Assembly (NCBI GenBank): GCA_005406025.1
Contig: BGZK01000887.1
Location: 124,001-188,000, forward strand
From: Eumeta japonica
Lineage: Eukaryota > Arthropoda > Insecta > Lepidoptera > Psychidae
Direction: 5' to 3'
Length of the DNA stretch: 64,000 bases
Position 1 is the stretch's first letter, and every line of letters begins with the position of its first letter. Shown here piece after piece: positions 61,801 to 64,000 of the stretch. Both the position numbers and the translations under genes were made by a program. The notes below the pieces were generated by a model that saw only the letters and a list, made by a program, of their open reading frames with translations, did no database searches and was not told the DNA's origin.

Positions 61801-63450
61801 GGAAGTAATGATCATTGTCAAGGCGCAAACGACATAACAAATGGTATTATCAATAATAGTCCGCCGAAGCGCATCTTTGAATCTGGTTCTAGTCACAGTA
61901 TAGTGTGCCGGCGTCAAGCTTCGATGATCATATCGGGAATACCCAATAAAGCTTTCATAGTGTAAAAAAACTGGATCTCACTTCGGATGAGATATTCCAA
62001 ATTTACAAAGAAATAACCTATGGCATACAGACCACAAAATACGAAAGTTCTGCGTGCTAACAGGTAGGCAAGCACAACGACAGCTACATCCATAATGAGT
62101 GTGTAGTCCCCCTTATAGATGCCACATTCACATGCAATACACATTGTCTCTGTGGCGATGCTTACGACCGCTCTTTCTAGTATCAACCGGAACGGCAGAA
62201 CAGCCACGTACGTGTATGATGTAGAATTCGACGTTTTTTTACTTGAGGAAAATATCTGTAATCCTTCCATCTTATGGTAGACAGTGACCAATCCATGCAG
62301 GAGACAGCAATCGCTATAATCTGGACGCTTGTGAGCCCACGACATTATCCTCTTCAGTGTCGGTTAGAAGTCGGTTTCAAAGACAGCGGGTCTTGTGGGA
62401 ACCTTTTATTTGTTTCAATATCAAGAATACGATCTTTCATTTGATCGAAAATAAATTGGCATTTATTTTTAGTATAAGATCATCGTTAATATTTTTTAAA
62501 TATGGTGGCTAAAACATCAAAATGTAATTCTTACGATGAGACAACCTCATAATTGTCGGCTCATGTATCTACGAATTACAATCCTTTTTTTCGGCGACTC
62601 GAATTGATATTCAACACAATCGTAAAATAATATATTCATGATCAATAAATTACAGATTTTTTTGTCGTCAATATGTGAGGCTTTTTATAAATTACTTTTT
62701 TCGTGTACCAAATGGGATGCCATTTGGAAACACTTAATTTAATGATACAAAACATGTTTGTTTTATTCTTTAGTACTACTGTACTAAAAAATAAAACAGA
62801 AGATAATAATCTTTTAATTCTATTACAATATGTGCTTAAAGTACTGTTTCGTCTATAACTTCTGATGATCAAACCATCAAACGGTCGAACGGCCTGCAAA
62901 ATTCTTGATGATTTATGGTTAAGAGTTACACGAAAAATTATACATACACAACTGTCTAAGTCTTAAAAATAAACCATTATTTTTATGAGTCTCCTATTCT
63001 TCAAACTATAAACTGCTAATGATCCGATCCGATTTATTTTCAAACATCATATTGCGTGGAACCCACGGTTTGTCAATCTCACTTGATTTTAACTGTATTA
63101 TAATTCACTTTTGTATTTATTCATTCACATACATATTTAAATTTATGCCACTTTCTACACTTGATCACAATTTAATAAGTGTAAATTTTAACACTCGTAT
63201 CACTAGGTAACCATAGTCGGCGCCCGTCATCCGCCTGCAGTAGCAATACACGATCATATGCCTTACCTGCCTCACGGTCACGGAATTGGTGTCGTAGTTT
63301 CTTTCAGCTGTGATTAGGGGCAAGGCTTCTTTGAAATACCAACTCTCGGCGACGGAGTTCACGTGTACGTCGTCCGGTAACTTCCCGTCTTCCTTAGCGG
63401 CGGCGTGCAAGGAACTCCAGATGTCGTCACGCGTGAAGGTCTTGAATTTC
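52547..63450 (-). CDS. APN: Aminopeptidase N-like M1 metallopeptidase, C-terminal six exons (partial)
   Basis: Six exons (63450-63267, 61489-61294, 58668-58391, 57275-57073, 53333-53019, 52829-52547) join in phase to 1459 nt, coding the last 485 residues. The protein begins after the zinc site with FTRDDIWSSLHAA and continues NSVTVRQKLYLRER. The ERAP1-like helical domain then starts at PFLVNYDKDNWNLL. It has the conserved cysteines FLC, PCI, YICPVF and AGCPV, and ends SAENIPVIENWLDDYLAKIK. N-glycosylation sequons occur (NFT, NST, NMT, NIT). M1 aminopeptidases trim N-terminal residues from peptides; lepidopteran APNs are mostly GPI-anchored midgut brush-border enzymes of about 1000 residues and are known receptors for Bt Cry proteins. 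This one ends EDDDDDDDLSTEE with no hydrophobic GPI signal. HEXXH and GXMEN exons lie beyond 64000. Lepidopteran APN genes are clustered, but no second copy is visible here. Confidence 0.93.
53019..53333 (-). CDS. APN: Aminopeptidase exon E
   Basis: 315 nt; acceptor TTTCGCAG|GCTACC, donor GAGAA|GTGAGT. Encodes LPNQYICPVFKWGTKKEWEF, LLKTLAGCPVDADRIERLL, NITV and LIFSMLTGNSKGYTTLFNF. The 122-codon plus-strand frame over it is a shadow. Confidence 0.93.
53334..57072 (-). other. Large intron between aminopeptidase exons D and E
   Basis: 3.7 kb, mostly AT-rich. 54900-55270 is open on both strands for over 100 codons and contains a very CpG-rich patch (GACGCCGCAGCGCCGGCGCG at 55229-55248), but neither frame resembles a known protein. 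56240-56520 and 56790-56960 are GC-richer, repeat-like blocks. Confidence 0.4.
57073..57275 (-). CDS. APN: Aminopeptidase exon D
   Basis: 203 nt; acceptor TTGTACAG|GCGTAT, donor AACCC|GTAAGT. Encodes AYVRALLSPLYEEL, FLCKAGYRPCIRHAQVHF and RKWVDAPNPDEGN, with two of the family's conserved cysteines. Confidence 0.92.
57276..58390 (-). other. Intron between aminopeptidase exons C and D
   Basis: 1.1 kb of AT-rich sequence; nothing recognised. Confidence 0.5.
58391..58668 (-). CDS. APN: Aminopeptidase exon C
   Basis: 278 nt; acceptor CATGCAG|CCCCGT, donor TTCAG|GTAGGT. Encodes the start of the C-terminal helical domain: PFLVNYDKDNWNLLSEYL, LLHDAWNLAYAGELSF, VVWDPVFTMIDHIGR. The plus-strand 88-codon frame is a shadow. 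Confidence 0.93.
58880..58930 (+). repeat. Retroelement tail fragment in aminopeptidase intron
   Basis: AATAGCTTTCCCCACGGCTC followed by CACCCGCGTGGACTTTTT resembles the same class of LINE 3' end as at 12765. Confidence 0.45.
59060..59260 (+). repeat. 120-bp satellite-family fragment, about 1.5 units
   Basis: Anchors ATGATGG at 59109 and 59228 (119 bp). The unit CATAGGAACTCTATAACGGA ... CATGTCCTAGTCGTGTTTGA is nearly the same as unit 1 of the 37.7 kb array. Even the left flank agrees (GATAATATGGTATAAT here, CAATAATACGGTATAAT there), so both blocks share a boundary. Confidence 0.85.
59270..59380 (+). repeat. Degenerate hexamer array, copy 9
   Basis: GATTCCAATCCCCATCTCGC then CCAACCCAATCCTGATC and TCGATCATGGACCCC keep the six-base beat. 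It directly abuts the 120-bp satellite fragment. Confidence 0.55.
59480..59545 (+). mobile_element. Retroelement tail fragment
   Basis: AGTGGTTATTGCCACTCCTG then AACATTGGCAACACCAGA resembles the tail at 35470 (AAGTGGCCACCGCCACCCATGGACATTC...CCAGAG). Confidence 0.45.
60590..61120. repeat. Highly diverged 120-bp satellite-family block with inverted end
   Basis: Recognisable pieces: TTTGATGATGGGATTTCAGG near 60606, CTGATGATGAAAGCC near 60732, TTTTGATAAGTCTCGTACTT near 60858 and CGTTTTGTTTTGACGAGTTT near 60970. The last is followed about 100 bp later by its complement (AACTCGTCAAAACAAAACGA near 61100). Reading the inverted part backwards gives ...TAATGGAGATATGATTATAA then ACCTAGAAGGTGG, which lines up with the unit sequence CTAGAAGGTGG of the 41.5 kb array. 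Confidence 0.6.
61294..61489 (-). CDS. APN: Aminopeptidase exon B
   Basis: 196 nt; acceptor TTTCAACAG|AAGTTA, donor AATAG|GTGAGT. Encodes the small beta-sandwich domain: KLYLRERPHNVRS, SWWVPIVIARG and HFIIINPEE, with two glycosylation sequons (NFT, NST). Confidence 0.9.
61756..62345 (-). CDS. Possible small multi-span membrane protein gene nested in an aminopeptidase intron
   Basis: An ATG at 62345 opens 143 codons ending TGA at 61914. Codon use is balanced, unlike the AT-rich intron around it. The product starts MSWAHKRPDYSDCC and has hydrophobic stretches at about residues 81-97 (YTLIMDVAVVVLAYLLA) and 101-120 (FVFCGLYAIGYFFVNLEYLI). A further hydrophobic frame follows without delay: NTICYVVCALTMIITSFANY ending KYHR and TAA at 61758-61756. 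The two parts join either by a 68-bp intron (61942-61875, GT...AG, phase kept) or by a one-base frameshift. The same strand as the host gene argues against an ordinary nested gene sharing no transcript. A retrocopy or decaying paralogue of a small four-span protein is equally possible. Family not recognised. Confidence 0.45.
63267..63450 (-). CDS. APN: Aminopeptidase exon A
   Basis: 184 nt; acceptor CTCCTTCAG|GAAATTC, donor GGCAG|GTAAGG; starts with the last base of a codon and ends in phase 0. Encodes KFKTFTRDDIWSS to NYDTNSVTVRQ, the segment that follows the zinc-binding helices in M1 enzymes. Confidence 0.9.
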
Positions 63451-64000
63451 CTGAAGGAGTTACACATTATTGTATATGACGTGTTATATAGTAGACTTTA
63501 TATCAGTACCGTATCGTTTCCATTTTAATAAGTATTTAGACGGGCTCAAACACGTTGCTGTAGGTATGAGATTGCATGAGGACGTCGTGTGACATTGCTT
63601 TTCAATGACGAACGCAGCTATCGATGAATAGGTTTAAATGAAAATGATTTCGTGTTTATACCTGACTTAAAATCCTATTAACACTACTTGAGCTCTTTTG
63701 AATGTCAAAAAAGCATTTAGAACTGTTAAACTTCAAAATGCCATGTGAATCGCCGCATTAATTATCAAACATGAAGTTCGAATTTGATGGTTTAGTGTTA
63801 GTAATCTACTCCTAATCGCGCAAGTATTAATAGCTTAAGTCAAAGGTGGCAGCTTCTGAACACATTTGTAGCTAAAACAAATATTAAGTCACTTACTCAT
63901 ATAGAATTTAAGGTTCATTACAATTTTATGTAACTGTTTAACACCTATATTCAAAGTTTGTTACAAAGAACTATTTATTGAATATTCAAAACTTCTTAGA
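63451..64000 (-). other. Intron upstream of aminopeptidase exon A
   Basis: AT-rich with no recognisable exon. The upstream coding exons (catalytic domain) must lie beyond the window edge. Confidence 0.6.

Noticed and set aside
1..64000. CRISPR array, operon or bacterial defence system
   Set aside because: There are no direct-repeat/spacer units with bacterial-type neighbours and no dense coding. Introns and repeats are those of an insect.

Overview
The window is animal nuclear DNA, most probably from a moth or butterfly. Evidence: very AT-rich sequence with sparse genes; short exons with GT/AG borders split by 0.2-3.7 kb introns; a midgut-type aminopeptidase N; and dispersed repeat tails that I recognise from lepidopteran genomes, such as the CCATGGRCATT tail, the GTACGGAACC tail and the CAGCAGTGKACGT tail. 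Nothing suggests bacteria: there are no operons or ribosome binding sites. Family names below come from memory of conserved motifs; no search was run.

Layout. About 0-40 kb is a gene-poor stretch of decayed mobile elements. In order: a first-exon relic at 0.92 kb, a degenerate 118-bp tandem repeat at 2.0-3.0 kb, a dead DNA-transposon-like transposase at 4.2-5.8 kb (minus), a LINE reverse-transcriptase C-terminus at 9.1-9.6 kb (minus), a 640-bp hAT-type non-autonomous element at 12.0-12.6 kb, a LINE RT relic at 17.6-18.3 kb (minus), a long hairpin at 19.2 kb, an RTE-like C-terminus at 20.75-21.04 kb, several retroelement tails, and a family of degenerate hexamer arrays that recurs nine times across the whole window.

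About 40.3-44.1 kb (minus) holds the 3' part of a small secreted protein gene with two WAP four-disulfide domains, one per exon. Its intron contains an exact 120-bp tandem array with a 240-bp higher-order structure. Diverged relatives of this 120-bp unit lie at 37.7-38.45, 59.06-59.26 and 60.6-61.1 kb, and two of those blocks end in an inverted copy. A LINE relic with endonuclease-like and RT-like pieces lies at 46.9-48.0 kb (plus), and a 181-bp terminal-inverted-repeat element at 49.18-49.36 kb.

About 52.5-63.5 kb (minus) carries the last six exons of an M1-family aminopeptidase N-like gene (485 codons plus stop). All intron phases match. The catalytic exons lie beyond the right edge of the window. 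The C-terminus ends in a run of aspartates and shows no hydrophobic GPI-attachment signal. One of its introns holds a 143-codon open frame on the same strand that looks protein-coding and predicts a small multi-span membrane protein, possibly a nested gene or a decaying retrocopy.

The two clear genes both encode exported proteins (a probable digestive or brush-border peptidase and a probable protease-inhibitor or antimicrobial-type WAP protein). Nothing in the sequence shows that they act together.
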